From NCBI RefSeq assembly GCF_015277815.1, contig NZ_CP063813.1, positions 62,001 to 126,000 on the forward strand: a stretch of 64,000 bases of DNA, written 5' to 3'. Within the stretch, counting starts at the first letter, position 1, and every line of letters starts with the position of its first letter. Under the pieces are notes generated by a model. It saw only the letters and a program-made list of their open reading frames with translations. It had not been told where the DNA came from and did not search any database. This document shows positions 52,356-62,397 of the stretch, in pieces. Origin of the DNA: Microbacterium atlanticum. Lineage in GTDB: Bacteria > Actinomycetota > Actinomycetes > Actinomycetales > Microbacteriaceae. A program made the translations under genes and the position numbers.

Positions 52356-55300
52356 GTGTCCAACCTCGCCGTCCTGAGTCTGAAGAACCGCGCTCTCATC
52401 GCGCTCATCACGATCGTCGCCGCCATCTTCGGCGGCCTGGCCCTCACCAATCTCAAGCAGGAGCTCATCCCCTCGATCGAGTTCCCCGCGCTCATCGTGG
52501 TGTCGACCTACCCGGGCGCCTCGCCCGAAGTCGTCAGCAACGACGTCTCGGTGCCGATCGAGAACGCCATCCAGGGCGTGCCCGGACTCGAGACCTCCAC
52601 CGCGACGAGCACGACGAACGCCTCGATCGTGCAGGCGTCCTTCACGTACGGCACCGATCTCGCGACCGCCGAGCAGAAGATGACGCAGGCGATCAACCGC
52701 ATCAAGAGCCAGCTGCCCGAGAGCGTCGATCCGAGCGTCATCACGGCGAGCATCGACGACTTCCCGGTGATCCAGCTGGCGGTGACGGGGTACGACGACG
52801 AGGAGTCGATCCAGGCCGAGCTGGAGGCATCCGTCATCCCCGACCTCGAGGATGTGGCGGGAGTCAACGCCGCCCAGATCGTCGGCGGAGTCGGTCAGCG
52901 CGTCACGATCACGCCCGACCCCGCGGCGCTCGCGGCCGCCGGCTACACGCAGCAGGCGATCCGCGACGCGCTCGAGCAGAACGGCGTGCTGTTCCCGGGC
53001 GGCGAGATCACCGAGGGCGACGAGACCCTCACGGTGCAGACGGGCGCCAAGATCACGACCGTCGACGAGATCGCCGCGCTGCCGCTGGTGCCGTCGACGC
53101 CCGAGCAGTTCCAGGCCGGCGCCGCGACGATCCAGGACGTCGCGACCGTCGCCGAGGAGGCCGACCCGGTCACCACCGTCTCGCGCGTGAACGGAGAGCC
53201 GGCGCTCACGATCGCCGTGACGAAGCTGCCCGCGGCGAACACCGTCGACGTGTCGCGCGGGGTGCTCGACATCCTGCCCGAGCTCGAGGAGTCGCTGGGC
53301 GGCGCGGAGTTCACGGTGGTGTTCGACCAGGCGCCCTACATCCAGGAGTCCATCGACACGCTCGCGAAGGAGGGCCTGCTCGGCCTCGTGTTCGCGGTGC
53401 TCGTGATCTTCGTGTTCCTGCTGTCGGTGCGCTCGACGCTGGTCGCGGCGATCTCGATCCCGACCAGCGTGCTCATCACATTCGTCGGCATCCAGGCGTT
53501 CGGGTACTCGCTGAACATCCTCACGCTCGGCGCGCTCACGATCGCGATCGGGCGTGTGGTCGACGACTCCATCGTCGTCATCGAGAACATCAAGCGGCAC
53601 TACGTCGGCGACGCCGACAAGCGCACCGCGATCCTCCGCGGCGTGCGCGAGGTCGCGGCGGCGATCACCGCCTCGACGATCACGACCGTGGCGGTGTTCC
53701 TGCCCATCGCGTTCGTCGGCGACGTCACGGGCGAGCTGTTCCGGCCGTTCGCACTGACCGTCACGATCGCGATGACGGCGTCGCTGTTCGTGGCGCTCAC
53801 CATCGTGCCGGTGCTGGCGTACTGGTTCCTCCGGCCCGGCAAGCCGATCCTCGACGAGCGCGGCGTCGCGATCGACCCCGAAGACCCGGCCGCCCCGCCC
53901 AGCCGCCTGCAGAAGTCGTACCTGCCGATCCTCCGGTGGACGATGAAGCACTCGTGGGCGACGCTCGGCCTCGCGCTGCTCGTGCTCATCGGCACGATCG
54001 CCGCGGCGCCGTTCATGAAGACGAACTTCCTGGGCGACTCGGGCCAGAACACGTTCACCATGACGCAGGACATCGGCCCGGCGCCGTCGCTCGAGGCCGA
54101 GAGCGCGGCCGCCGAGGAGGTCGAGGCGGTGCTGCTCGACATCGAGGGCATCGAGACCGTGCAGGTGTCGATCGGCTCGAGCGGCTCGGCGCTGCGCGAC
54201 GCGTTCTCGGGCGGCGGCAGCGGCATCACGTACTCCATCACCACCGACCCGGGCGTCGACCAGGTCGCGCTGCGCGAAGAGGTGCAGGCGGCGGTCGCCG
54301 AGCTCGACGACGCGGGCGAGATCACCGTCTCGACCGCGGGCGGCGGGTTCGGCTCGAGCGACATCGAGATCGACGTGACGGCTCCCGATTCCGGCACCCT
54401 GCAGGAGGCGACGGATGCCGTCGTGGCGGCCGTCGACGGAGCCGAAGGCGTCGGCCAGGTGTCGAGCAACCTGTCGGCGTCGCTGCCCTACATCGCCGTG
54501 ACGGTCGACCGCGAGCGGGCGGCGCAGCTCGGCCTGTCGGAGGTCGCGGTCGGCGCGCTGGTGTCGAACACGATGCAGCCGCAGTCGATCGGGTCGGTCG
54601 AGATCGACGGAACGTCGCTGACCGTCTATCTGGCGGCATCCGAGACTCCCGCGTCGCTCGACGAGCTGCGCGCGCTGCCGGTGCCGAGCGCGACCGGACC
54701 CATTCCGCTCTCGGACGTCGCGACCGTCGAAGAGAGCGAGGGGCCGACGTCGATCACGACGCAGCAGGGCCAGCGCACCTCCACGGTGACGGTCACGCCG
54801 TCGACCGACGACCTCGCGAGCGCGTCGGCCGCGGTGACCACCGCGCTCGACGAGGCCGAGCTTCCGGCGGCGGCGGATGCCTCGCTCGGCGGTGTCGTGA
54901 CGCAGCAGCAGGACGCGTTCACGCAGCTCGGCCTGGCGCTGCTGGCTGCGATCCTCATCGTGTACATCGTGATGGTGGCGACGTTCAAGTCGCTTCGCCA
55001 GCCGCTGCTGCTGCTGATCTCGGTGCCGTTCGCGGCGACCGGCGCGATCCTGCTGCAGATCATCACGGGCGTGCCGCTCGGGGTCGCGTCGCTCATCGGT
55101 GTGCTGATGCTCATCGGCATCGTGGTGACGAACGCGATCGTGCTCGTCGACCTCGTGAACCAGTACCGCGAGAAGGGCCTGTCGGCCCACGACGCGACGA
55201 TCGCCGGCGGTTCGCGACGTCTGCGCCCGATCCTCATGACCGCGCTCGCGACGATCTTCGCGCTCACGCCGATGGCGCTCGGCATCACCGGCCAGGGCGG

Positions 55301-56204
55301 GTTCATCTCGCAGCCCCTCGCGATCGTCGTGATCGGCGGGCTCGTCTCGTCGACGGTGCTGACGCTCCTCGTGCTGCCGACCCTGTACAACCTCGTCGAG
55401 GGTGCGCGCGAGCGGCGGGCTGAGCGGCGGGGCGGGTATGGCTCCGGTGACCCCGGGTCTGGCGGGGATGGGCCGGCGGGTGGGACGGATGCCGCGGCCG
55501 TGCCGGCGCTCGTCGGGGCCGGGGGTCTTGGGGCTGAGGTGCCGCGTTCGTCGGGTGCCGGTTCCGGCTCGGCTTCCGGTGTCGGTGTCGGCGCTGCTGT
55601 CGGTGCCGCGTCGGCTGCGGCGTTCGAAACGCGGCGTCAGCGACGCCAGCGCGACGGCGGCGTATCGACCGCGACGTCGGAGATCTCGGTGCCGGTGATC
55701 GAGGAGGGCCCCGACGTCGAGGTGTCGGACGCCACGCCGGCGCCGGCTGCCGTTGCCGCGGAGCCTGCCGCTGATGGCTCCGTTGGGATGGACCAGGGTC
55801 GGGAGGTGGTTTCGGGCGGTGGCGCGGAGGCGGTGGACACTGAGTCCGCTGGTGCTGCGGACATTGCTCCGGGGGCTGTTGAACAAGATCCCGATGTCGA
55901 GGTGTCGGAGTCGGCGCCTGCCCCGGCGAGTGCGTCGGTTGACACCGTGGAGGGCGGCGAGGACTCTGCAGCTGGGACTGTGGACGCCGGAGCTGCCGAG
56001 CAGGACGGTGGCGTCGATGAGGCGTCGGAAGAAGCCGGGCCCGAGTCGTCGGCCGACACCAATGACCTGACACGGGCAGACGAATCAACCGACGCCGATG
56101 AGCAGGCGTCGGACGAGAGTGCTCAGGAGCTTGAGGACCCGCAGCCGCATGAGAACGCTGACGGAACCTCCGACACGGACGGGCATCAGCCACCGCGAGA
56201 GTGA
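52356..56204 (+). CDS. RND-superfamily efflux pump with a long acidic C-terminal tail, 1282 aa
   Basis: AcrB/HAE1-like pump: helix 1 (LKNRALIALITIVAAIFGG), periplasmic-type loop, the helix-4 region GRVVDDSIVVIENIKRH, a second half with VLMLIGIVVTNAIVLVDLVNQY and the loop GGSRRLRPILMTALATIFAL. The pump body ends near residue 1020. About 260 further residues are Gly/Ala/Glu/Asp-rich, disordered and repetitive (PDVEVSDATPAPA and PDVEVSESAPAPA), with more A/T at third positions than the body. GTG 52356 matches where homologues begin; GTG 52308 is an alternative. Substrate unknown. No periplasmic adaptor gene is present. Confidence 0.9.
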   Translation: MSNLAVLSLKNRALIALITIVAAIFGGLALTNLKQELIPSIEFPALIVVSTYPGASPEVVSNDVSVPIENAIQGVPGLETSTATSTTNASIVQASFTYGTDLATAEQKMTQAINRIKSQLPESVDPSVITASIDDFPVIQLAVTGYDDEESIQAELEASVIPDLEDVAGVNAAQIVGGVGQRVTITPDPAALAAAGYTQQAIRDALEQNGVLFPGGEITEGDETLTVQTGAKITTVDEIAALPLVPSTPEQFQAGAATIQDVATVAEEADPVTTVSRVNGEPALTIAVTKLPAANTVDVSRGVLDILPELEESLGGAEFTVVFDQAPYIQESIDTLAKEGLLGLVFAVLVIFVFLLSVRSTLVAAISIPTSVLITFVGIQAFGYSLNILTLGALTIAIGRVVDDSIVVIENIKRHYVGDADKRTAILRGVREVAAAITASTITTVAVFLPIAFVGDVTGELFRPFALTVTIAMTASLFVALTIVPVLAYWFLRPGKPILDERGVAIDPEDPAAPPSRLQKSYLPILRWTMKHSWATLGLALLVLIGTIAAAPFMKTNFLGDSGQNTFTMTQDIGPAPSLEAESAAAEEVEAVLLDIEGIETVQVSIGSSGSALRDAFSGGGSGITYSITTDPGVDQVALREEVQAAVAELDDAGEITVSTAGGGFGSSDIEIDVTAPDSGTLQEATDAVVAAVDGAEGVGQVSSNLSASLPYIAVTVDRERAAQLGLSEVAVGALVSNTMQPQSIGSVEIDGTSLTVYLAASETPASLDELRALPVPSATGPIPLSDVATVEESEGPTSITTQQGQRTSTVTVTPSTDDLASASAAVTTALDEAELPAAADASLGGVVTQQQDAFTQLGLALLAAILIVYIVMVATFKSLRQPLLLLISVPFAATGAILLQIITGVPLGVASLIGVLMLIGIVVTNAIVLVDLVNQYREKGLSAHDATIAGGSRRLRPILMTALATIFALTPMALGITGQGGFISQPLAIVVIGGLVSSTVLTLLVLPTLYNLVEGARERRAERRGGYGSGDPGSGGDGPAGGTDAAAVPALVGAGGLGAEVPRSSGAGSGSASGVGVGAAVGAASAAAFETRRQRRQRDGGVSTATSEISVPVIEEGPDVEVSDATPAPAAVAAEPAADGSVGMDQGREVVSGGGAEAVDTESAGAADIAPGAVEQDPDVEVSESAPAPASASVDTVEGGEDSAAGTVDAGAAEQDGGVDEASEEAGPESSADTNDLTRADESTDADEQASDESAQELEDPQPHENADGTSDTDGHQPPRE

Positions 56205-56816
56205 CGCCAGCGCCGGTCGCGCAGGCCGCACGCATAGGCGGCCTTCCAGTGCGACATCACCGCGCCGGGTAAACGGGCACGTTGTGCAACGCCAGGGGTG
56301 CGCGGTGCGGAACGCGGGGAGGGCGCGCGGTGAACGACCGGCGATCGGACACGGGAGATACACCTGGGGAGGAGTCGGAATCTCCGCGACCTGGTTGATT
56401 TGTGAGCATGGAGATTGTGTCGATCCTGAGGAGCGCTTCGATCGCGTCGTTTGCCTGAGCGAGGATCACCGCATCGACACCGTGCTGCGTCTCATTCCAA
56501 TGGCGGAGGAAAAGGGGGCGTGAAAAAAGACGCACCTGGCCGAGTCACTCGCGATCGCGCATCCCGGCGTGACCAGCGCATCCTAGGGCCACCGCACCAT
56601 GGCACCTCGACGACCGGCCCGAGGTGAGTCGGTGTCGTTCTCGGCGACCGTGCGTTGGACCCGGATCGACGAGGTCGCGACTAGGCGCCGATGTCGGCGC
56701 CCTCGACATGGTCTATCGGCCGCCGGCGATTTGCGTCGAAATCTGCTTCGCCGATCGGTCGCGGACGGCGACATCGCCCGCTGAGCGTAGGAGCTGTCCA
56801 CCGTCCGGCTGAGCGG
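56205..56816. other. Gene-poor spacer at the left end of the putative island
   Basis: Only short frames are present on both strands, none with a recognisable product or good ribosome site. The A/T-richer DNA (a TGAAAAAAGACGC stretch near 56521) contrasts with the genes to the left. No tRNA or clear att repeat was seen. Confidence 0.6.
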
Positions 56817-59800
56817 TCAGCCGACTGGTGTTGGCTGAGACGGGTCGGCGGCGGGCACGCAGGATGCAAGGGTCGTGCCGAGGGCGCGGTTGTCGCCGGG
56901 GCCGAGGTGCTCGCCGAGCACGTCCTGCATGGTCCGTAGCCAGTATGCGGGGGATCCGTATTGACCTGCCCGCGGGTCGGGTGCCGTCAACGCGTCGCGG
57001 AGATCGCTGCGGGTGACGTCCGACAGCACCCAGCCGAGTGGTGCCTGTGCGCTGGGGGCGTCCGACGGCGTGATGCCGATGACGCAGTTCTGCGCGTGTG
57101 AAAGCAGAACGGTTTCGCGGGCTGCGGCTTCGATGGCACTGGGCGCACTCAGCGCCACTCCCAGCGGGAGCAAGGACTCACCAGCACGCCCACCGGGCAT
57201 CCGGAACAGCCCTGCGAGCGAGCTCGAGTATTCATTGTTGATCTCCAAGACGACTACGGCGATCGGGTGTGCGGGCGTGCGGGCGTTCTGCTCGAGCACG
57301 AGTCGGCGCAGTTCGGGCCAGATCTGGGAGACGGTCAGCATGCCCGAATTGTCGATGTAGCCGCCATCGACGAGCTGCGTTTCGCAAAACGCGGACCCTG
57401 TCGCGCAAGCGGAGTCCCTTTCCACTACCGGGATGCTGCTGCCGGGATCGACCCCGCAGTTTCCTGCGATCCGCCCGGAGGGGGACACGAACGGGAAACG
57501 CGCCGAAAGTACCGCGGCGGTGGAGAGTCTGAGGTCGGACGAAGTGCACAGCATATCGACGACGTCGACAGCGCCGGCAACGGGATGGGGCAGGGATCGG
57601 CCGGTCAGCTCGCCTGAACCGGGCAGGTACACCGGCCAGGTCGACAGGTCGACGGGGGAGGTGATCGCACGGTGGGGGATGTTCGGTGTCGACGAGTTCA
57701 GCACCAGCAGCGGTGGCACGGCGACCCCGTCGACGGTTTCGGATCGTTCCCGCCACGATTCGCGCAGCAGATGGGTGCTCCCGCCGCCTACTCGATCGAT
57801 CGTCTGTTCCAGAACGGCTGCCCGATCCTGGATCAGGCAGTGGCTCTGATAGGGAATCGTGCAGACCGACGGTGATCGGGGGTAGGTGCCAAAGAAGTGG
57901 TTGGGGAGGTCGTGGAACAGGCCCCAGCCGACGACGGGCGAGAGCAAGTCGGCGTTCAAGCGCCGGTCGACCCATCCGGCTGTCAGTGTTTCGTTGTCGA
58001 GCAGTTCCATGCTGTAAGCCGCCAGCCCCACGGAACCGCCGGAGACACCGCTGGCCAGAAAGAGCCGCCCGGCCGCGATCTGTTGCTCTGCCGCGCTCCG
58101 GCGCGGTCCGGCGCACGTGTCCACGTCATCGGGTTCGTAGGGCCCGGGCAGCGTCATCTCACGGGCGACGATGCAGTCGAGGACCAGGGCGGTCCAGTAG
58201 GACGCGCGAATGCCGCCGCCGTGCGTCGCGACCACGACCAGCGGGACAGGGGATGCAGCGGTTGCGCCGTCCACAGACAGCTCGGCGAGCTCAGGTTGCG
58301 CGGCCACCCAGGCGTTGAAGGCGTCCGCGAGCGTGCTGGGCGCTGCCGTGGAGGTGCTTGCGGTAAGGCGGACGTCGTGCATCTGTGCAGGAGCCACCAG
58401 CCCGGCCAGCACCCACCAAATCAGGAACAGGCTGATGATCGGAAATCGGGTCATCCCCGCCCAATGCAGAAAGTCGGGCGGAGGGTAGCGGTCTGCGCCG
58501 GCGACGGCCGCGTAGCCGAGGGCGATGATCAAGGCCGCGAAGAGCGCCACCAGCGTGACCGCACCCAGGTTCCAGCCGGTCAACCGAGGCTCGATGTGTA
58601 CAGCGATCGCGATGGCGACGCCCACCAGCAGGGTGAAAGGCAGTGCGTAAGCGAGGGACGGTTTGCCGATGGACGCGGAGACGACGAACACTGCGACCAG
58701 CGCGAGCGCGATCAACGCCGCGGCGACCCAAGTCAGGGTGGGATCGGCGGGTAGTCTCGCGGCCAGGACGGCCAGACCGACCGTCACCACCACCAGCATG
58801 ATGAGACCGCCCCGGCGGCGTGGCCTCGGTACCAGAGTGGGCGAGCCGAACCCAACGAGCAACGCGCTCGACAGGCCGAGCAGCAGCCCGACGGCGAGGA
58901 CGAGGACAGTGTCGCTCGAGTATCCGGATTCCAGAACGATCACGTCCAGCTCCGAGGCCAGGATGGTCGCGCCCATGACCAATGGCGGGGTCGCGGCGAG
59001 GACCCACGGCAGCCGTTGGCGGGCGGCACTGAGAGACGATGTGAGGTCTTGATCGTTGCCGTCCGAGCGTCCCGTCGTCGTGCCGCTGCGTTGCGTGTTG
59101 TTGGGGGACTTCGTGTTCGCGGGTAGCGCGAAACGCTGCAGCAGCGCTAGGACAAGGAGGAGAGCGGCGAGCATGAGCAACCCGGGTCCGCCGCCGAGGA
59201 CCCAGACGAGCCCGCCGAGCAGCCCGACGCCGACCCCGGCAACCAGCCATGCCCACGCCGATATCGGCTTGCTCTTGGTCTGTGTGCGCTGGTTCAGCCG
59301 CAGCGACGTATACAGGACGACGGCGGCGAGAGTGGTCGTTCCCGCGACCAGCGAGGCCAACTGCGCCCGCGACTGGGCAGTCTGTACGCCCAGGGAGCGG
59401 ACGGCGTCCGCGATCTGTTGCTGGGCGATGGGCGCTGCGAGGAGGGCGGCTGACCAGATCAGCAGCACGACGACTGTCACCCGATGGTCCGCTGTCATCG
59501 CTTCGATCGATCGCCAGAAATTGCCCGCGGAGCCGGGGTATGCCCGACGCCCCAGTAGGAGCAGGCAGGCGACCAGACCGGCAACAGCGATCGCCGCCGT
59601 GACTCGAAGAGCCCACGGCGACAGGTTGACGCCGTTCGCCGCAAGGTAGCGAACCAGGGACGCCACCATAAACATCGTCAAGGTCAGCACCGCGACGGTG
59701 AAGGTGGTTCGTCGGCCCCGGGACTCGGAGACATGCCTCTCCACCTTGCGGACCAGCACCCACGAGAGGGCACCCATCCCGAGCGAGAGGGCCAGGTACA

Positions 59801-60023
59801 CTTCGGGCCAAGGGCCGCTCATCCGACGGCAGAAGTTCTCGTCACAGTAGAACAGTCCCAGCGTCGGCCCGGAACGGCGTGCGGTGGCTTGCGGCTCAGC
59901 GACCCAATCGGTCGACATCGCGGTGAGGACAGCCTCGTCGAGTCGCGATAGGACAACGAGCCCAAGGACCACAGTCACGGCGAATAGCGCCCACCCCAAT
60001 GACGGCCTTTTTCCCCAGCGCAT
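56817..60023 (-). CDS. Integral-membrane patatin-like phospholipase, 1068 aa
   Basis: About a dozen predicted helices fill residues 1-545. They are followed by a C-terminal patatin-like hydrolase domain: THGGGIRASYW (oxyanion loop, about 601-611), GVSGGS with the nucleophile Ser near 661, and VDGGYIDNSG with the catalytic Asp near 886. The Ser-Asp dyad is intact, so lipid-acyl hydrolase activity is expected, probably on membrane lipids. ATG 60023 has GGGGAG 5 bp upstream; a longer frame to 60137 lacks a good site. Most bacterial patatins are 300-400 aa and soluble, so the membrane half is unusual. No partner with a known function is adjacent. Confidence 0.85.
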   Translation of the reverse strand: MRWGKRPSLGWALFAVTVVLGLVVLSRLDEAVLTAMSTDWVAEPQATARRSGPTLGLFYCDENFCRRMSGPWPEVYLALSLGMGALSWVLVRKVERHVSESRGRRTTFTVAVLTLTMFMVASLVRYLAANGVNLSPWALRVTAAIAVAGLVACLLLLGRRAYPGSAGNFWRSIEAMTADHRVTVVVLLIWSAALLAAPIAQQQIADAVRSLGVQTAQSRAQLASLVAGTTTLAAVVLYTSLRLNQRTQTKSKPISAWAWLVAGVGVGLLGGLVWVLGGGPGLLMLAALLLVLALLQRFALPANTKSPNNTQRSGTTTGRSDGNDQDLTSSLSAARQRLPWVLAATPPLVMGATILASELDVIVLESGYSSDTVLVLAVGLLLGLSSALLVGFGSPTLVPRPRRRGGLIMLVVVTVGLAVLAARLPADPTLTWVAAALIALALVAVFVVSASIGKPSLAYALPFTLLVGVAIAIAVHIEPRLTGWNLGAVTLVALFAALIIALGYAAVAGADRYPPPDFLHWAGMTRFPIISLFLIWWVLAGLVAPAQMHDVRLTASTSTAAPSTLADAFNAWVAAQPELAELSVDGATAASPVPLVVVATHGGGIRASYWTALVLDCIVAREMTLPGPYEPDDVDTCAGPRRSAAEQQIAAGRLFLASGVSGGSVGLAAYSMELLDNETLTAGWVDRRLNADLLSPVVGWGLFHDLPNHFFGTYPRSPSVCTIPYQSHCLIQDRAAVLEQTIDRVGGGSTHLLRESWRERSETVDGVAVPPLLVLNSSTPNIPHRAITSPVDLSTWPVYLPGSGELTGRSLPHPVAGAVDVVDMLCTSSDLRLSTAAVLSARFPFVSPSGRIAGNCGVDPGSSIPVVERDSACATGSAFCETQLVDGGYIDNSGMLTVSQIWPELRRLVLEQNARTPAHPIAVVVLEINNEYSSSLAGLFRMPGGRAGESLLPLGVALSAPSAIEAAARETVLLSHAQNCVIGITPSDAPSAQAPLGWVLSDVTRSDLRDALTAPDPRAGQYGSPAYWLRTMQDVLGEHLGPGDNRALGTTLASCVPAADPSQPTPVG

Positions 60024-60481
60024 CTCGGCTCCCCAGCCTGCAGATTGCTTGCAGGATAGGGCCCCGGCGTCCGCTTGGACAAGATGCCGCCGGGCGAGTG
60101 TCGACGACGCGATGAATTCTCGCGAGGATCGCGACACTTCCTAGATCATGGAGGTCGTGTTGACATCGTCTTGTCGTGTGAAGAAGGATCCGGGGCGGCG
60201 TCAGCTCTCCGGATCAACGTCGCGGTTTATGGCTTCGGAAGCGCGGGTGGAGCGTCCGCCGGGCAGCGACGAGACCGCCGGCGACTTGGAGCCAGTTCGC
60301 TGAGTCACCCCGTGGGCCAGATAGTTGCGTGGGTGCAGGCCAACCATGTAGCCATCGCCAACAATTGCGTCATCGCCGCCCGCTGAAACGACCCGCCGGC
60401 GTGCGGAGGAGACAGTCGAATTATTGGCCCACCGCGACGGGGTCAGCTTCGACACGACGATGTGACGCGGCGGTCGATCCG
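60024..60481. other. Spacer without a supported gene
   Basis: Frames here are short and of unlike character to real genes. The stretch may contain the promoter of the patatin gene and gene remnants. Nothing recognised. Confidence 0.55.
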
Positions 60482-61060
60482 CTAGAGCGCACCCCTCGCG
60501 CGCAACTCTGCGTTGAACCACTCATCATGACGATCAGCGATTCCTTCGAAGAACGACACGTCGGTTAACTCATCACTTATCGCATCGCCCCGTACGTACG
60601 CGTTCATTATCTGTACGGCTTTCTTCAGGAGAAGGTCGACAAGCTCACCCAGTTCCCAGATCGCGCCGGGCCAGTCAGACGATCCCTTCGCGAAGACTGG
60701 CGCGCGGTCAATGTGCTCGAGAAGGCGCGACACGGCCTTCCTCGTTCGGTCGTCGGGAATCAGCCCGGCTCGAAGGTGAAGCGCATCCTGTCGATCACTG
60801 GTCCATATCCGTCGCCAGGCACCGGAATCATTCTGGATGGTCGGCGTCAGCCGGCGGAGTTCGATGAATTCCGCGAGGATCGCTCGACAGTCCGCCATGC
60901 CGTCCGCGCGCCGAGCCTCGGCGCGGTCGTGTTCGCGCGCTTCTCGGTCGCGCGCAGCTTGAGCCCTTGCCTCACGAGCCTGTGCCCAGATCGCAAACAG
61001 ACCGCCGACAACCGCACCAATAAGTGCGGCCAGGCCGGCGACCAAGGCTTCCCAAGTCAT
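60482..61060 (-). CDS. Membrane-anchored coiled-coil protein, 192 aa
   Basis: An N-terminal helix (EALVAGLAALIGAVVGGLFAIWA) is followed by a charged heptad-like region (REARAQAARDREAREHDRAEARRADG) and a soluble helical domain (AILAEFIELRRL, AVSRLLEHIDRAP, WELGELVDLLLKKAVQIMNAYV). I recognise no family. ATG 61060 begins just before the helix; a longer frame to 61132 is possible. Same strand as the patatin and toxin genes. Confidence 0.68.
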   Translation of the reverse strand: MTWEALVAGLAALIGAVVGGLFAIWAQAREARAQAARDREAREHDRAEARRADGMADCRAILAEFIELRRLTPTIQNDSGAWRRIWTSDRQDALHLRAGLIPDDRTRKAVSRLLEHIDRAPVFAKGSSDWPGAIWELGELVDLLLKKAVQIMNAYVRGDAISDELTDVSFFEGIADRHDEWFNAELRARGAL

Positions 61061-61644
61061 CTGGTGGCTTTCACGCTCTATACAAACAGTCGTCTCATCA
61101 TCGGCAATGATGCCGGAACTCGGGGCGAGCATCTATACGCACCTATGTCGCGACGTCGGGACACGCAGGATCCATCGTCGCCGCGGATGCAGCGCTCGCC
61201 ATGCGGGTCAGGTGGTTCACGCCGCGAGCGACTGACGATCAGGGAAGGGCGCGCCGACATAGATCGCGGCTCGACTGCGCTCAAGGCGACCGGATCTCGC
61301 GCGCTGGGCCTCTAACGAGCGCTGTATATCGAGACAGAATGTCGGCCGTGCGAATCACCATTCCTGCGATCGTTCTCGGGGTCGCTTCCGAATATCTGCG
61401 CGCTCAACGACCCACAACCGAACTCACTCCGGCCGGCACGCCACGCGCCTCAAGCGCGCACTGCCCTTGCGCCGACCGCGTGGAGCGTGCCGTCGAACAC
61501 TCCCTGGCGCCGGCGGACTTTGCGCCGCCGAACGGCATTCGCCGAAGGTTGTCGCCACCTGAGGTTCAAGTGGCGCCGGCGCGCGCACCCTGATTTCGAT
61601 TGTCCCCGACGTCCTTCGCGCAATCTGGAGAAGCGAGCCTTGAC
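61061..61644. other. Spacer without a supported gene
   Basis: No frame with a credible start or family resemblance was found. Composition is mixed and codon bias is absent, as expected of decayed or non-coding island DNA. Confidence 0.55.
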
Positions 61645-62103
61645 CTAGAACCAGTCGTCCTCAGGTGGTTTCCGTGGTTCGGTCAGGTGCTTCCACCGAC
61701 CTTCGAAAAGGCTTCCGAGCAGGGGCACTAAGAACCAACTCACGGGAACGAGGATCATGCCGAGACCCAACACAAAGAGATCACGCTGTATGAACTGGAC
61801 ACCGAAGTAGATCAGGAACCACGCCACGAACGGGGCACAGATCATCGCGATGGCCATGAGGAGGCAACCGACCCTCGCGTAATAGTGGAGTCGACCCTCA
61901 GATGTGCGAAGAACGGTGGTCTCGTAAAGGAACGCCATTCCTGCAGCGCCACAGAACGCGAGCAGGGGGACGGTAATTGCGCCCAGACCGACCATGACCC
62001 ACGCCTGCCAGTTCCAGTCGGCCGAGACGATGGGTTCGCCGAGGAAGGCTGCAACGATCCACTGCAGGATCCCCGCGCTAATGATGATTGGCAGCGTGTA
62101 CAT
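61645..62103 (-). CDS. Hypothetical four-helix membrane protein, 152 aa
   Basis: Four hydrophobic segments (LPIIISAGILQWIVAAFL; WVMVGLGAITVPLLAFCGAA; VGCLLMAIAMICAPFVAWFL; LFVLGLGMILVPVSWFLVPL) and a polar tail ending EPRKPPEDDWF. ATG 62103; no strong ribosome site. Family unknown. Confidence 0.65.
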   Translation of the reverse strand: MYTLPIIISAGILQWIVAAFLGEPIVSADWNWQAWVMVGLGAITVPLLAFCGAAGMAFLYETTVLRTSEGRLHYYARVGCLLMAIAMICAPFVAWFLIYFGVQFIQRDLFVLGLGMILVPVSWFLVPLLGSLFEGRWKHLTEPRKPPEDDWF

Positions 62104-62256
62104 GCTCGCGTTCCACCCGCGGGCTTCCTCATCGCCATTCGCGCACCAGGACGAGACCGAAAGACTTACCCAAGCACAGACGACAATGACGGCAAGTGTC
62201 GCGCGTCAGACTTTGTGGCAGGACGATTGATTGAGTCCTGAGCGGAGAGTTTGACC

Positions 62257-62397
62257 ATGGGTAGACCACCAGTGATCCCGGTGGAGAAGAAGGCGAGGAT
62301 CGTGCTGAGCATCCTCGCTGGCGAGATGACGATCGCCGAGGCGGCTCGGCGTGAAAAGGTCAGCGAGCTTCACCCTGCAGTCGCGCGATCTCACTGA
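62257..62397 (+). pseudogene. Truncated IS3-type transposase OrfA
   Basis: The first 37 residues (GRPPVIPVEKKARIVLSILA, then GEMTIAEAARREKVSE) match the HTH start of IS3-family OrfA proteins common in actinobacteria. After KVSE the match ends and the frame stops nine codons later. An overlapping frame, from the Ser codon of KVSE, reads SFTLQSRDLTEAERNRYNDA and looks like the C-terminal end of another gene. No intact OrfB or second terminal repeat is visible. Confidence 0.7.

Noticed and set aside
56098..56523. Plus-strand frame overlapping the end of the RND gene and the island edge
   Set aside because: It has no recognisable product and no suitable ribosome site at its possible starts, and overlaps the better supported RND tail.
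56205..56816. Integration site (tRNA and att repeat) for the island
   Set aside because: No tRNA gene, integrase or direct repeat pair could be identified in the window. The island boundary rests only on composition and gene content.
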